Shown in pieces: positions 1 to 7,235 of a DNA stretch of 45,164 nt. Origin of the DNA: Oceanospirillaceae bacterium. GTDB taxonomy: Bacteria; Pseudomonadota; Gammaproteobacteria; Pseudomonadales; Balneatricaceae. Within the stretch, counting starts at the first letter, position 1. Each line of letters starts with the position of its first letter. The stretch spans positions 1 through 45,164 of the forward strand of contig JABSRB010000045.1 of NCBI GenBank assembly GCA_013215375.1, given 5' to 3'. Below the pieces are notes generated by a model. It was given only the letters and a program-made list of their open reading frames with translations. It ran no database searches and was not told where the DNA came from. The translations under genes and the position numbers were made by a program.

Positions 1-36
1 GAAGATTGGGTAGAGGGGGCAGTTGAAAGTCTTTAG
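1..36 (+). CDS. 3' end of an unidentified gene (partial)
   Basis: Frame 1 is open from the left edge for 11 codons (EDWVEGAVESL) and ends at TAG 34-36; the other two forward frames close quickly. The stop codon lies in the first unit of a heptamer array (35-52), exactly as in the convergent decarboxylase gene on the other side, where the sequence around the stop is also CTT TAG TCG. That shared layout is the main reason to call this a real gene end. Too little protein is visible to name it. Confidence 0.45.
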   Translation, partial: EDWVEGAVESL

Positions 37-52
37 TCGTGAGTCGTAAGTT
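35..52 (+). repeat. Heptamer array, AGTCGTG-AGTCGTA-AGTT
   Basis: Two full 7-bp units and part of a third follow the presumed stop codon at 34-36. The units belong to the same family as the arrays at 204-237 (read on the minus strand) and 41166-41228. A perfect 10-bp inverted repeat (GTCTTTAGTC 29-38, GACTAAAGAC 57-66) encloses the array and could form a hairpin. Confidence 0.6.
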
Positions 53-203
53 ACAAGACTAAAGACCTACTGTTTTTTGAACTTCTCTGAGAAAAGCAAA
101 GAGCTTTACGTTTTTCTCGGCACTCTCAGTGGTAAATAAAAAAGTGCGATTCAACTAATTAATTGTAAAAAATCTTGTTCAATCGATTAGCTTGGGTTGA
201 ACT

Positions 204-237
204 GACTAACGACTAACGACTAACGACTAACGACTAA
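204..237 (-). repeat. Heptamer array, five units, sense AGTCGTT
   Basis: On the plus strand the unit is GACTAAC, repeated five times with the last copy incomplete. Read in the direction of the decarboxylase gene it is AGTCGTT, and each unit junction makes TAG (CTA on the plus strand at 206, 213, 220, 227 and 234). The copy at 234-236 is the stop codon of the decarboxylase gene itself. The array therefore closes all three frames within 14 bp of the gene end. Further left, near 100-135, a stretch related to the right arm of the 41257-41353 element can be made out in this orientation. Confidence 0.85.
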
Positions 238-1607
238 AGCCCCTCCAACAACCTACATGTTTGTTCAATATCTGCCGCCGTGGTTTTCCAGTTGCTAATC
301 GCGGCGCGAATAGCGCTGTTTCCGCCCCAGAACCCCGGGGTCATAAAAGTCTCGCCACTTGCGTTGATCTGCGTTAGGCACAGTTTTACTTCTGCGTCTG
401 AGCTGTTTTTGGGACGAAACACCACCACATTGAGGTTGCAGGGGGTTAGTAATTCGTAGTGATCACTAGCCTCTATCCACTGCGCTAATTGCAGGGCGTG
501 TTGGCAGTTAGCGGCGATCATTTCGCGATAGCCCTCTATGCCATAAGCCTGCAGTGTCATCCATACGGGGAGCGCGCGAAAGCGCCGTGAATTCTCGATG
601 CCGCGATCCATAAAAGATGGGGCGGCGCTGCCGATGTCTAAATAGGGTGCTGCCACTGAGCATACTTGCTGTAAATACTCTAAATGGCGGGTGTAAAAAA
701 TCCCGCAATCGTAGGGCACATTGAGCCATTTGTGGCCATCGCAAGTGATGGAATCCGCGAGCTCTATGCCTGCACTTAAATCGCGTTTTTCCGGTAGTAA
801 GCGGGAGAAAATGCCAAAGGCGGCATCCACATGCAGCCAAGCGTTGTGTTGCTTGCACAGTGCGGCAATGGCGACTAAATCGTCAAAATCGGTACCGGTG
901 ACTGTGCCAGTGCTGGCGATGACAATCTTACCGGGGCTAGTGTTAGCCGCTAACAGTTTGGCTAAAGATGCAACATCCATCGCCTCGCTGTCTGCTAGGC
1001 AACCTACCGCTTGTATTTGATTGCGGCCAAGGCCCGCGATGGCCATCGCCTTTTGACTACTGGCGTGGGGTGTGGCTGAAAAAACGCTGATATCGGCGTT
1101 GCTAAAACCATCTCTGGCGATATCTATCCCCTGTTGAGCACCGCCAAATTGTCTGGCACAGAGCAGCCCTAAAATGTTGGAGGCGGTAGCACCAGTGGTT
1201 AAGGTGCCCTCAAAACTGTTGGGCAGGTGGAATAATTCACGCAGCCAAGCCAGTGCTTGGGACTCCACTTCAGAGCTGATGGAGTCTCCGCCCTGCGCCA
1301 CATTCTGGTCGGTGCCCGCCACTATCCAGTCGGCTAACAGCGCTGCAGGTGTACAGCCGCCAGTGACAAAACCAAAGTAGCGCGGGCCTGCGGTGGCGCT
1401 TAGGTGTGGTGCGATGCGCTGCTTGAATGCCGCAAAGGCGGCTTGGGTGCCAGTGGTGGTGGGCTCAATGCTATGCGCGGGCAGCTGTGGGTCGTCGACT
1501 AATGCCGCGCGTCGCTGTGGCAATTGCTGTTGAAACTGCGTGATCCACTGGCTGACTTGGGCTGATAGCTGCGCAAAATTTTGCTGATCTGTTTGCATTT
1601 GGCTCAT
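234..1607 (-). CDS. Group II PLP-dependent decarboxylase (aromatic amino acid type)
   Basis: A cytoplasmic pyridoxal-phosphate enzyme that removes the alpha-carboxyl group of an amino acid; aromatic-L-amino-acid/tyrosine decarboxylases and glutamate decarboxylases share this fold. The family signatures are present: HVDAAFG near residue 260 (the Asp that contacts the PLP ring nitrogen) and DGHKWLN near 290, with the Schiff-base Lys at about 293. Length (about 457 residues) is normal for the family. The start is taken at MSQMQT (1607); an in-frame ATG six codons earlier is possible. The gene diverges from a MocR-type PLP regulator, an arrangement typical of a regulator controlling the adjacent PLP enzyme. 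The substrate cannot be fixed from sequence. The TAG stop is inside a heptamer array. Confidence 0.9.
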   Translation of the reverse strand: MSQMQTDQQNFAQLSAQVSQWITQFQQQLPQRRAALVDDPQLPAHSIEPTTTGTQAAFAAFKQRIAPHLSATAGPRYFGFVTGGCTPAALLADWIVAGTDQNVAQGGDSISSEVESQALAWLRELFHLPNSFEGTLTTGATASNILGLLCARQFGGAQQGIDIARDGFSNADISVFSATPHASSQKAMAIAGLGRNQIQAVGCLADSEAMDVASLAKLLAANTSPGKIVIASTGTVTGTDFDDLVAIAALCKQHNAWLHVDAAFGIFSRLLPEKRDLSAGIELADSITCDGHKWLNVPYDCGIFYTRHLEYLQQVCSVAAPYLDIGSAAPSFMDRGIENSRRFRALPVWMTLQAYGIEGYREMIAANCQHALQLAQWIEASDHYELLTPCNLNVVVFRPKNSSDAEVKLCLTQINASGETFMTPGFWGGNSAIRAAISNWKTTAADIEQTCRLLEGL

Positions 1608-1707
1608 GATATATCCCCTAAACATAGATGTGTTTCGATACTGGCTAATCTACGTTAGACTAAAAAAACAATACAGATGCAATTATGTTAAAAATAAAGG
1701 GTACAGT

Positions 1708-3126
1708 ATGGCGTTTCTCTATCGCGAGTTAGCGGATCACTTCACAGCAGAAATAAAGGCAGGCTCACTAGTCGCAGGGGCCAAGATGCCTTCCATTCGC
1801 CATGTTAGCAAGCAGCGTCAGCTGAGTATTAATACCGTGCAAAAGTGTTTTGAACTGCTAGAAGCACAAGGCTATCTGATTGTTAAAGCGCAGTCGGGTT
1901 TTTATGTACGCACCGCCACTCACGCGCTTAAAGAGAGTGTCTTTAGGCCGTTTGAACCGCAAGTTGAGTCTATTGATAATATTAGTCTACTCAATGAAAT
2001 CATCAGTGCCTCCTCTGATCGCAGTAGATTGGCATTGGGTACAATCACTTTGGATGTATCGTTATTGCCGGCTAAAATGTTGCAGAGAAGCCTGCTGCGG
2101 GCGATGCGCAGCCAGCCCGATACTGGTCTAACTTATAGTCCGGTGTGTGGTGAGCCCATATTGCTGCAAGCGTTAGTCGAGCACTTTGCCCAAGATGCGA
2201 TCCATATCAATACCGAACAATTGATTATCACCAATGGAGTGATGCAGGCGTTATCGCTGGCTATTCTCAGTATCTCAAAGCCTGGGGATAGTATTGCAGT
2301 CCCCACGCCTTGTTACAGCGGGCAGTTGTTATTACTGGCCAATTTAGAGCGCAATATCATTGAAATACCGGCCAACTCGCAAGGTATTGATATGCAAGTA
2401 TTAGAGCAAGTGATGGCGTCGGGTGATGTAGCAGGTGCCCTGCTCAGTGCCTGTTATCAAAACCCGCTGGGTTACAGTTTATCGATCGCTGATAAACGTA
2501 AAATTGCGCGCTGGGCAGAGCAGTATCAGTGCCCGGTTATTGAAGATGATGTATTTGGCGAGTGCGGCTATAAGCTGGATAGACCCGCACCGATTAAAAG
2601 TTGGGATAAACAGGGGTATGTGATTTGGTGCGCTTCTTTTTCTAAGACACTGGCGCCGGGTTATCGGATTGGTTGGTGCGCATCCGGACGTTTTACCGAG
2701 CAGTTACAACGCCAGTTACTCAGTAGGAGCTTGGCAGTGAATGCCCCATTGCAATTGGCGCTGGCCGATTTTGTTAACTGCGGGCAATACCGACGACATT
2801 TAAATCGATTGCGCGTGCATTTAGCCACGCAAGTCGATGCGCTCTATCAAAGTGTCAGCCGGCATTTTTCTAAGGATTGTCGCTGCTCAAGGCCCGCTGG
2901 TGGCTATGCGCTTTGGCTACAGCTACCAGAGGCTGTTGATGCCTTCGGCATTTATCAGAAAGCTCTGGAAAAAGGCATTAATATTGTGCCGGGAGTGGTG
3001 TTTAGCGCCGATCAAAAGTATCAAAATTGCCTGCGTTTGAATGCTGGGAATCCATGGAATGAAGAGCTAGATCAGGGCGTTAAAATTTTGGCTGAATTGG
3101 TCAGGGCGATTAATCATTCGGCCTGA
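1708..3126 (+). CDS. MocR-family transcriptional regulator (GntR HTH fused to aminotransferase fold)
   Basis: MocR proteins (GabR, PdxR and TauR are known members) join an N-terminal GntR winged helix to a class I aminotransferase-like domain that binds PLP and senses an amine or amino acid. Here the winged helix covers about residues 1-75 (PSIRHVSKQRQLSINTVQK is the HTH core) and the aminotransferase domain follows a linker; SFSKTLAPGYRIGW holds the PLP Lys at about residue 313. The ATG at 1708 is chosen because AAAGGG precedes it and translation then starts at MAFLYRELADHF, the usual start of the GntR domain; the frame is open upstream but without a good start. Divergent from the decarboxylase with about 100 bp between, so probably its regulator. 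The 3' end overlaps the convergent HTH gene by 17 bp. Confidence 0.9.
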   Translation: MAFLYRELADHFTAEIKAGSLVAGAKMPSIRHVSKQRQLSINTVQKCFELLEAQGYLIVKAQSGFYVRTATHALKESVFRPFEPQVESIDNISLLNEIISASSDRSRLALGTITLDVSLLPAKMLQRSLLRAMRSQPDTGLTYSPVCGEPILLQALVEHFAQDAIHINTEQLIITNGVMQALSLAILSISKPGDSIAVPTPCYSGQLLLLANLERNIIEIPANSQGIDMQVLEQVMASGDVAGALLSACYQNPLGYSLSIADKRKIARWAEQYQCPVIEDDVFGECGYKLDRPAPIKSWDKQGYVIWCASFSKTLAPGYRIGWCASGRFTEQLQRQLLSRSLAVNAPLQLALADFVNCGQYRRHLNRLRVHLATQVDALYQSVSRHFSKDCRCSRPAGGYALWLQLPEAVDAFGIYQKALEKGINIVPGVVFSADQKYQNCLRLNAGNPWNEELDQGVKILAELVRAINHSA

Positions 3127-3859
3127 ATATTTCTAAGATGGGGAAGGGGCCCATGGCATACACCAGTTTTGTGTGTACCAGCTGCTCGCTGGGGTGAAAC
3201 ATCTGATCTTGGGTGGCTAGATAGTCAAAGTCGCGTTTAACTTGGGCCAGTGCTTCTTGAATTTGCGCGGCGCTCTCAACCGTCATCAAACGACTCGCTG
3301 AACTAAAGGCGTAGTCAGCGTTGGCTGCCTGATCGATGCAATGGCAAATATAACGCATATTGGCCTGTTTGATTAAGCCGTTAAGGGGGCCATCTAAACG
3401 CCATCTAATCGGCAAGCTCACTCGATATTTCACTTTGTTATCGGGCTGTAACTCAATCACCCCCAGTTTTTCTAAAGCTCGTAACTGTTGATATATATGG
3501 GCATCGCTCAATTTACATTCGATAGCAATGCGCTTGGTATCAATCCATGACACTAATAGCAGGAGAAAGACAAAAATTTGTGGGTCATCCGCTAACGCTT
3601 GTTCTGTGGCCTGGGGTAAATATTGGGCGCTGCTACTCATGCGCTCTTGCATATCAACTAAATCGGCTAAGCTCATGCCGACAATGGCGCAGATCTCCTG
3701 CAGGCGGCTCATCTTGCAGTCTTTTTCTTTAAATAGACGCTTAACGGTGAGTTCGGAGCAGTGCATAACACCTGCCAGTTTGGCGTAAGTGTAGCCGCGC
3801 GTTTTTAATACCTGTTTTAACACGCCAAACAAGTTATCTCTTTGTTGCTCGTCTTTCAT
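3110..3859 (-). CDS. Cro/C1-type helix-turn-helix transcriptional regulator
   Basis: A 249-residue protein with an N-terminal Cro/C1-like HTH (about residues 10-65; YTYAKLAGVMHCSELTVKRL is the helix-turn-helix). The middle (about 90-150) looks like a second winged-helix segment (LSDAHIYQQLRALEKLGVIE), followed by an alpha-helical C-terminal region with no motif I recognise. Similar-sized proteins of this kind are common in marine gammaproteobacteria and none that I know has an assigned target. The gene is convergent with and overlaps the MocR gene by 17 bp. Confidence is high for a DNA-binding protein and low for any function. Confidence 0.8.
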   Translation of the reverse strand: MKDEQQRDNLFGVLKQVLKTRGYTYAKLAGVMHCSELTVKRLFKEKDCKMSRLQEICAIVGMSLADLVDMQERMSSSAQYLPQATEQALADDPQIFVFLLLLVSWIDTKRIAIECKLSDAHIYQQLRALEKLGVIELQPDNKVKYRVSLPIRWRLDGPLNGLIKQANMRYICHCIDQAANADYAFSSASRLMTVESAAQIQEALAQVKRDFDYLATQDQMFHPSEQLVHTKLVYAMGPFPILEIFRPND

Positions 3860-3893
3860 TAAAGAAAATGTCCATTTTTCAAGTGGTTATAGA

Positions 3894-3930
3894 AATAAAA
3901 AATGGGCATCAGAGTGTTGATGCCCATTTG
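3894..3930 (-). terminator. Rho-independent terminator of the CBS-domain gene
   Basis: A perfect 12-bp stem (AAATGGGCATCA 3900-3911 with TGATGCCCATTT 3918-3929) has a 6-nt loop. Read on the minus strand it is followed by a run of T (A-run 3896-3902 on the plus strand) and lies about 20 bp past the stop of the CBS gene. Confidence 0.85.
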
Positions 3931-3950
3931 CTTTTCTTATGAAAAGCGCT

Positions 3951-4346
3951 TTAGATAAGCGCTAACATAGATTTCAAAACACGGCGTCTAGTAATAACGC
4001 CAATGACTTTGTTGTTGCTATCGACTACAGGGTAGTTTTTCGGTTGCTCGCCGTTCATTTTTTCAGCCAGCGATAGTACCGATTGGTCTGCTGTAACGGT
4101 TAATACTTCTGCACGCATAATGTCTTTAACCGTCGCGACCCGCTCGTTGTGATAGGCCACCTTGGTGATCACTGGTAGGCACTCTTGCTCAGAGATCCAG
4201 CCTAAGAGCATGTTGTTATTATCGACTACAGGTCCGCCTAAGGCTTCTTTCTTAATCAGCTCCATAGAAGCTTCTACTACAGGCATGTCGGCACTTACTT
4301 TGGCAAAATCAGTGTTCATGATGTCTTTAACAGTCACATCTTTCAT
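3951..4346 (-). CDS. Two-CBS-domain protein
   Basis: A stand-alone Bateman module of about 131 residues with two CBS motifs: residues 1-60 (VKDIMNTDF ... LLGWISEQECL) and about 68-128 (VKDIMRAEVLTV ... KVIGVITRRRVL). CBS pairs bind adenosine nucleotides and act as sensors; small stand-alone forms are widespread and their targets are mostly unknown. The start at 4346 is preferred because GAAGGG stands upstream at normal spacing and the protein then begins MKDVTVKDIM; the ATG at 4376 would add ten residues that do not fit the domain. A strong terminator follows, so the gene is monocistronic. Confidence 0.88.
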   Translation of the reverse strand: MKDVTVKDIMNTDFAKVSADMPVVEASMELIKKEALGGPVVDNNNMLLGWISEQECLPVITKVAYHNERVATVKDIMRAEVLTVTADQSVLSLAEKMNGEQPKNYPVVDSNNKVIGVITRRRVLKSMLALI

Positions 4347-4425
4347 TTCATACCCTTCTACATAGTTGATTTTCAATGTTCAAACGATGCGATTAATGCA
4401 TCAGCTGAGACTTATCGAATCATTA

Positions 4426-4473
4426 GGTATCACTAATTGATACCAAACATTTGATTAGTTACAAAATAGTAAC
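4426..4473. promoter_or_regulatory. Two inverted repeats in a divergent promoter region
   Basis: Between the divergent CBS and SMP-30-like genes lie GGTATCA-5 nt-TGATACC (4426-4432, 4438-4444) and GTTAC-6 nt-GTAAC (4458-4462, 4469-4473), each perfect. Both have operator-like geometry. Which protein binds is unknown; the region is AT-rich, so one of the two could be chance. Confidence 0.35.
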
Positions 4474-4523
4474 TTTTATTTTAGTCTGAGTCACCTTAAT
4501 TCAATAACTTGTAGAGAGACGAA

Positions 4524-5381
4524 ATGAAAAATACCGTATTAGCCGCCACTTTAGTAACATTTTTAAGCTGGCAGAATGTGGGCGTAAGTGCTGCGCAACT
4601 AGATTGGTCATTAAGTGATTTTGATCAGCCTGAGTCGGCATTGTATAACCCTGAAAGCCGCGAGATTTTGGTGAGCAACATCAATGGTAGTCCGGTAGAA
4701 ATCAATGGCAAAGGTTATATCAGTCGTGTCTCTGCAAGCGGGGAAATGTTAGAGAAACATTGGGTTGAGGGGATGGACGCTCCCAAGGGCATGGCCTTAG
4801 TCGGTGATATGCTCTACATCGCTGACATGCAAAAATTGCACATGGTGAATACAAAAACCGGCCAGCTGGTTAAAAGCTACTTCGAAGCAAACAGTAAAAT
4901 GCTCAATGATGTCAGTGCTGACGAAAAAGGCAATATCTATGTGTCTGATTTGTTGGGCGGCGGTATCTATCGCTTAAAAGATGATGAATTTAAGCTGTGG
5001 CTCAAAACGGATCTGATCGGTCACCCCAACGGTCTATTAGCAGAACAGCAGAGTTTATATGTGGCGAACTGGGGACAGGGGATGCACGAGGACTTCAGCA
5101 CTGATGAGCTGGGCAAAGTGTATCGATTATCATTGAGTGATCCAAGTGTTGCACCACAAGCGATCAGTGGTCCACTAGGTAATCTAGACGGTTTAGTGCG
5201 TTTCAATGGGGACTTAATCGTCAATGATTGGATTAACGGCAAAGTATTTAAACTCAATGAAGGTAAGGCTGAACAGCTGTTTAATGCCGGTAAAGCGGCT
5301 GCTGATATCAGCCTATTCCAAGACAAGTTGTTAGTGCCGGTGATGTTCGATAATAGATTGGATGTTTATAAACTCGACTAA
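4524..5381 (+). CDS. Secreted SMP-30/gluconolactonase-like (NHL-type) beta-propeller protein
   Basis: A 285-residue protein starting with a Sec signal peptide (MKNTVLAATLVTFLSWQNVGVSA, cleavage expected after VSA), so periplasmic. The mature part has repeated propeller blades with patterns typical of SMP-30/LRE-like and NHL proteins (PESALYNPESREILVSN, APKGMALVGDMLYIADM, LNDVSADEKGNIYVSDL, GHPNGLLAEQQSLYVANWG). The spaced Glu/Asn/Asp residues of the metal-binding gluconolactonases may be present (E near 30, N near 130, N near 170, D near 230), but I cannot confirm them without alignment. A lactonase or a plain binding propeller are both possible. A GAGAGACG stretch precedes the start. The gene stands alone, followed by hairpins at 5413-5453. 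Confidence 0.75.
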   Translation: MKNTVLAATLVTFLSWQNVGVSAAQLDWSLSDFDQPESALYNPESREILVSNINGSPVEINGKGYISRVSASGEMLEKHWVEGMDAPKGMALVGDMLYIADMQKLHMVNTKTGQLVKSYFEANSKMLNDVSADEKGNIYVSDLLGGGIYRLKDDEFKLWLKTDLIGHPNGLLAEQQSLYVANWGQGMHEDFSTDELGKVYRLSLSDPSVAPQAISGPLGNLDGLVRFNGDLIVNDWINGKVFKLNEGKAEQLFNAGKAAADISLFQDKLLVPVMFDNRLDVYKLD

Positions 5382-5412
5382 ATAGTTTTGTTTGTAACGA
5401 AATACGATTGTT

Positions 5413-5453
5413 CTCTACACCCTCAAAGGAGAGTGTAGAGGCGAATTTTTCGC
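5413..5453. terminator. Hairpin pair between convergent genes
   Basis: CTCTACAC (5413-5420) pairs with GTGTAGAG (5433-5440), and a second small stem GCGAA/TTCGC with a TTT loop follows (5441-5453). The pair lies between the convergent ends at 5381 and 5457 and probably ends transcription from both sides, although no long T-run follows. Confidence 0.5.
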
Positions 5454-5456
5454 TGA

Positions 5457-6065
5457 TTAGCCCATGTATTTAGGCGCTATTTCAATTAATAAATAGCTAC
5501 ACAATAGTATCGGGGTAAGGGAGCGCAAAATAGCCAGAGGAATCGAAAAGCCGATGTTGTCGTGTTGTTTTAACTGGTAGAGGCGTTGATAGGCGAAACC
5601 TAGCATAACCACAAGCAACACACTGAGTGCAATGGTAATAGGCAATTGTAAAAATAGGAAAAGCTGGGTGATGCCAATAATAGTATTGCCGATGAGATAG
5701 ACTATTAACAAGAAAGGCCAAACAGCAAGGGTAAATATTCCCAAATAGGAGAGCTCTTCGAAAGATTTATACTCGATAAAATCTTGAACTTCAACGGCTT
5801 CAAAAAACAGGTAGAAGTGAATGATAAAGAGCACTACTGGCACGCTCCAATTGATCAGCCGATAGGCTTTAAATAACACCTTATCGCTTGCAAGGCCCTG
5901 TTTGTAACTCAGGCGAATGATTAAATAGCAGCAGGCGCCAAACAAAAAAGCGCCGACTAATAAGCTATCATAAAGCTTGGGTGCGCCAATAAAGTAACTG
6001 GCAGCGAAGGCCATACCAATGGTCATAGCATGAAAAACGAGGGTGATATTTTCTTTGAAGTGCAT
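5457..6065 (-). CDS. Integral membrane protein of unknown function
   Basis: About 202 residues, almost wholly hydrophobic, with five or six likely membrane helices (around residues 8-25, 33-50, 70-90, 105-130, 135-160, 180-198). I recognise no family. The ATG at 6065 is used; the TTG just before it is a less likely start. No operon partner: the upstream neighbour diverges and the downstream one converges. Confidence 0.6.
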   Translation of the reverse strand: MHFKENITLVFHAMTIGMAFAASYFIGAPKLYDSLLVGAFLFGACCYLIIRLSYKQGLASDKVLFKAYRLINWSVPVVLFIIHFYLFFEAVEVQDFIEYKSFEELSYLGIFTLAVWPFLLIVYLIGNTIIGITQLFLFLQLPITIALSVLLVVMLGFAYQRLYQLKQHDNIGFSIPLAILRSLTPILLCSYLLIEIAPKYMG

Positions 6066-6178
6066 CAATTATATCCGTATAAAAAATGTGAGACGATAGC
6101 AATAACGTTCAATAATGTTCTCATGAATACATTTAAGATCAAAGAATTAATAAAGCTTCCTTATGGTAGAGAGAATAC

Positions 6179-6802
6179 ATGGATTCAACACAAATTATTG
6201 CCTACGCACTGGCGTTAGGTATTGCCGCGGCTATTCCCGGCCCCGGGATGATCGCGCTGGTGGCCCGTAGCTTAAGTGGCGGAGCGCTCAGTGGCTTTGC
6301 ACTGTTAGCTGGCATTATTCTGGGGGACTTAGTCTACCTCTCTTTTGCCGTATTTGGCTTGGCGCTTATTGCACAGAGCTTTCACTGGCTTTTTGTACTG
6401 ATCAAATGGGGATCAGTGCTGTATTTGAGTTGGCTAGCTTGGCAGTTCTGGCGCGCTAAAACACAAAGTATTGATGTGATGAGCAAACCCGGCACTAAAG
6501 ATTTATTGGCGGCTGGCTTATCGGGTTTAAGTATTACTTTAGGTAATCCCAAAACCATCGCTTTTTATCTGGCGTTATTACCGGTAGTAATAGATTTACA
6601 GGCGATTAGCTTGAGCAGTTGGGCCACAACACTAGTCCCGTTAACGGTGGCGGTATTGTTAATCGTTGGCGCTGTGTTTGTGCTCGGGGCCGTCGCTATC
6701 AGGCGCGGTTTAACCAGTGCACGAGCTCAGCAGTTTATCTATCGCGGTGCCGGCACCGCAATGTTTTTAGCGGCGGGCACACTGGTCAGCAAAGAGTTGT
6801 AG
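6179..6802 (+). CDS. LysE/RhtB-family amino acid exporter
   Basis: A 207-residue inner-membrane protein with the family pattern: an N-terminal helix with AAIPGPGMIALVARSLSGG (residues 14-32; the conserved PGP motif), a central GLSITLGNPKTIAFYLALLP (the NPK signature) and about six hydrophobic segments. Members export amino acids such as lysine, arginine, homoserine and threonine; the substrate here is unknown. GAGAG precedes the ATG. Thirteen bases past the stop begins a heptamer array and then the hairpin repeats. Confidence 0.88.
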   Translation: MDSTQIIAYALALGIAAAIPGPGMIALVARSLSGGALSGFALLAGIILGDLVYLSFAVFGLALIAQSFHWLFVLIKWGSVLYLSWLAWQFWRAKTQSIDVMSKPGTKDLLAAGLSGLSITLGNPKTIAFYLALLPVVIDLQAISLSSWATTLVPLTVAVLLIVGAVFVLGAVAIRRGLTSARAQQFIYRGAGTAMFLAAGTLVSKEL

Positions 6803-6815
6803 GTGGGAGTTAGAA

Positions 6816-6836
6816 AGCTAAAAGCTAAAAGCTAAA
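6816..6836 (+). repeat. Heptamer array, three AGCTAAA units
   Basis: Three exact AGCTAAA units start 13 bp after the LysE stop codon, in its sense direction. TAA at 6819, 6826 and 6833 falls once in each of the three frames. The same unit opens the array at 41166, where it contains the gene's real stop codon. Confidence 0.85.
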
Positions 6837-6844
6837 ATATCTCA

Positions 6845-6988
6845 GGTTTTCTCTGTGTAGCGAAGCGCCTCTGTGCCCTCGGTGGTAGATAGTCTTTAAA
6901 AAATTTTTCACCACAGAGGGCACAGAGAACACGGAGAAAGATTAAGAAAAGACAATCGAGAGCTAAAAGCTAAATATTTTGATTCTAT
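6845..6988 (+). repeat. Imperfect hairpin repeat element, copy A
   Basis: First copy of an element with two inverted arms: a left arm ending CTCTGTGCCCTCGGTGGT (around 6869-6886) and a right arm ACCACAGAGGGCACAGAG (6910-6927), which pair with a single mismatch across an AT-rich loop. An outer stem can form between TTTCTCTGTG and the AACACGGAGAAA side, interrupted by TAGCGAAGCGC. The unit closes with two AGCTAAA heptamers (6961-6974) and some AT-rich bases before copy B begins. Short spurious reading frames arise from such repeats in many genomes. Confidence 0.8.
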
Positions 6989-7121
6989 GGTTTTCTCTAT
7001 GTAGCGAAGCGCCTCTGTGCTCTCGGTGGTAGAAGTCTTTAAAAGATTTTTCACCACAGAGGGCACAGAGAACACGGAGAAAAGATTAAGAAAAGACAAT
7101 CGAGAGCTAACAGCTAAAATA
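6989..7121 (+). repeat. Imperfect hairpin repeat element, copy B (tandem duplicate)
   Basis: The element of 6845-6988 is repeated head to tail with few changes, including the sequence after the right arm (AGATTAAGAAAAGACAATCG) and two heptamers (AGCTAAC, AGCTAAA; 7105-7118). The period is about 144 bp, so heptamers and hairpin were duplicated as one unit. Confidence 0.8.
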
Positions 7122-7161
7122 AATGTGTTGATGAACTTTATGTGACTGCGAAACTTTCTTG

Positions 7162-7233
7162 CTCACAGCTCACAGCTCACAGCTCACAGCTCACAGCTCA
7201 CAGCTCACAGCTCACAGCTCACAGCTCACAGCT
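7162..7233 (-). repeat. Heptamer array, about ten units, sense AGCTGTG
   Basis: The plus-strand unit CTCACAG runs without mismatch for about 72 bp and ends 2 bp from the stop codon of the convergent PhoH gene (TGA, 7236-7238 on the plus strand). Read in the PhoH direction the unit is AGCTGTG with TGA at each junction, so all frames close repeatedly. The perfect identity of all units suggests recent expansion by slippage. Confidence 0.9.
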
Positions 7234-7235
7234 GT

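Noticed and set aside
1608-1707. Short ATAC-containing sites as MocR operators between decarboxylase and MocR genes
   Set aside because: GATACTG, AATACAG and GTACAG are similar but too short and too loosely arranged to call direct repeats.
6908-7099. A 63-codon open frame on the minus strand
   Set aside because: It lies wholly in the two copies of the hairpin repeat; such Ser/Phe/Pro/Cys-rich frames are a common artefact of this kind of repeat.
7162-7233. The heptamer arrays as a CRISPR-like repeat
   Set aside because: Units are 7 bp and contiguous without spacers; no cas genes are present.
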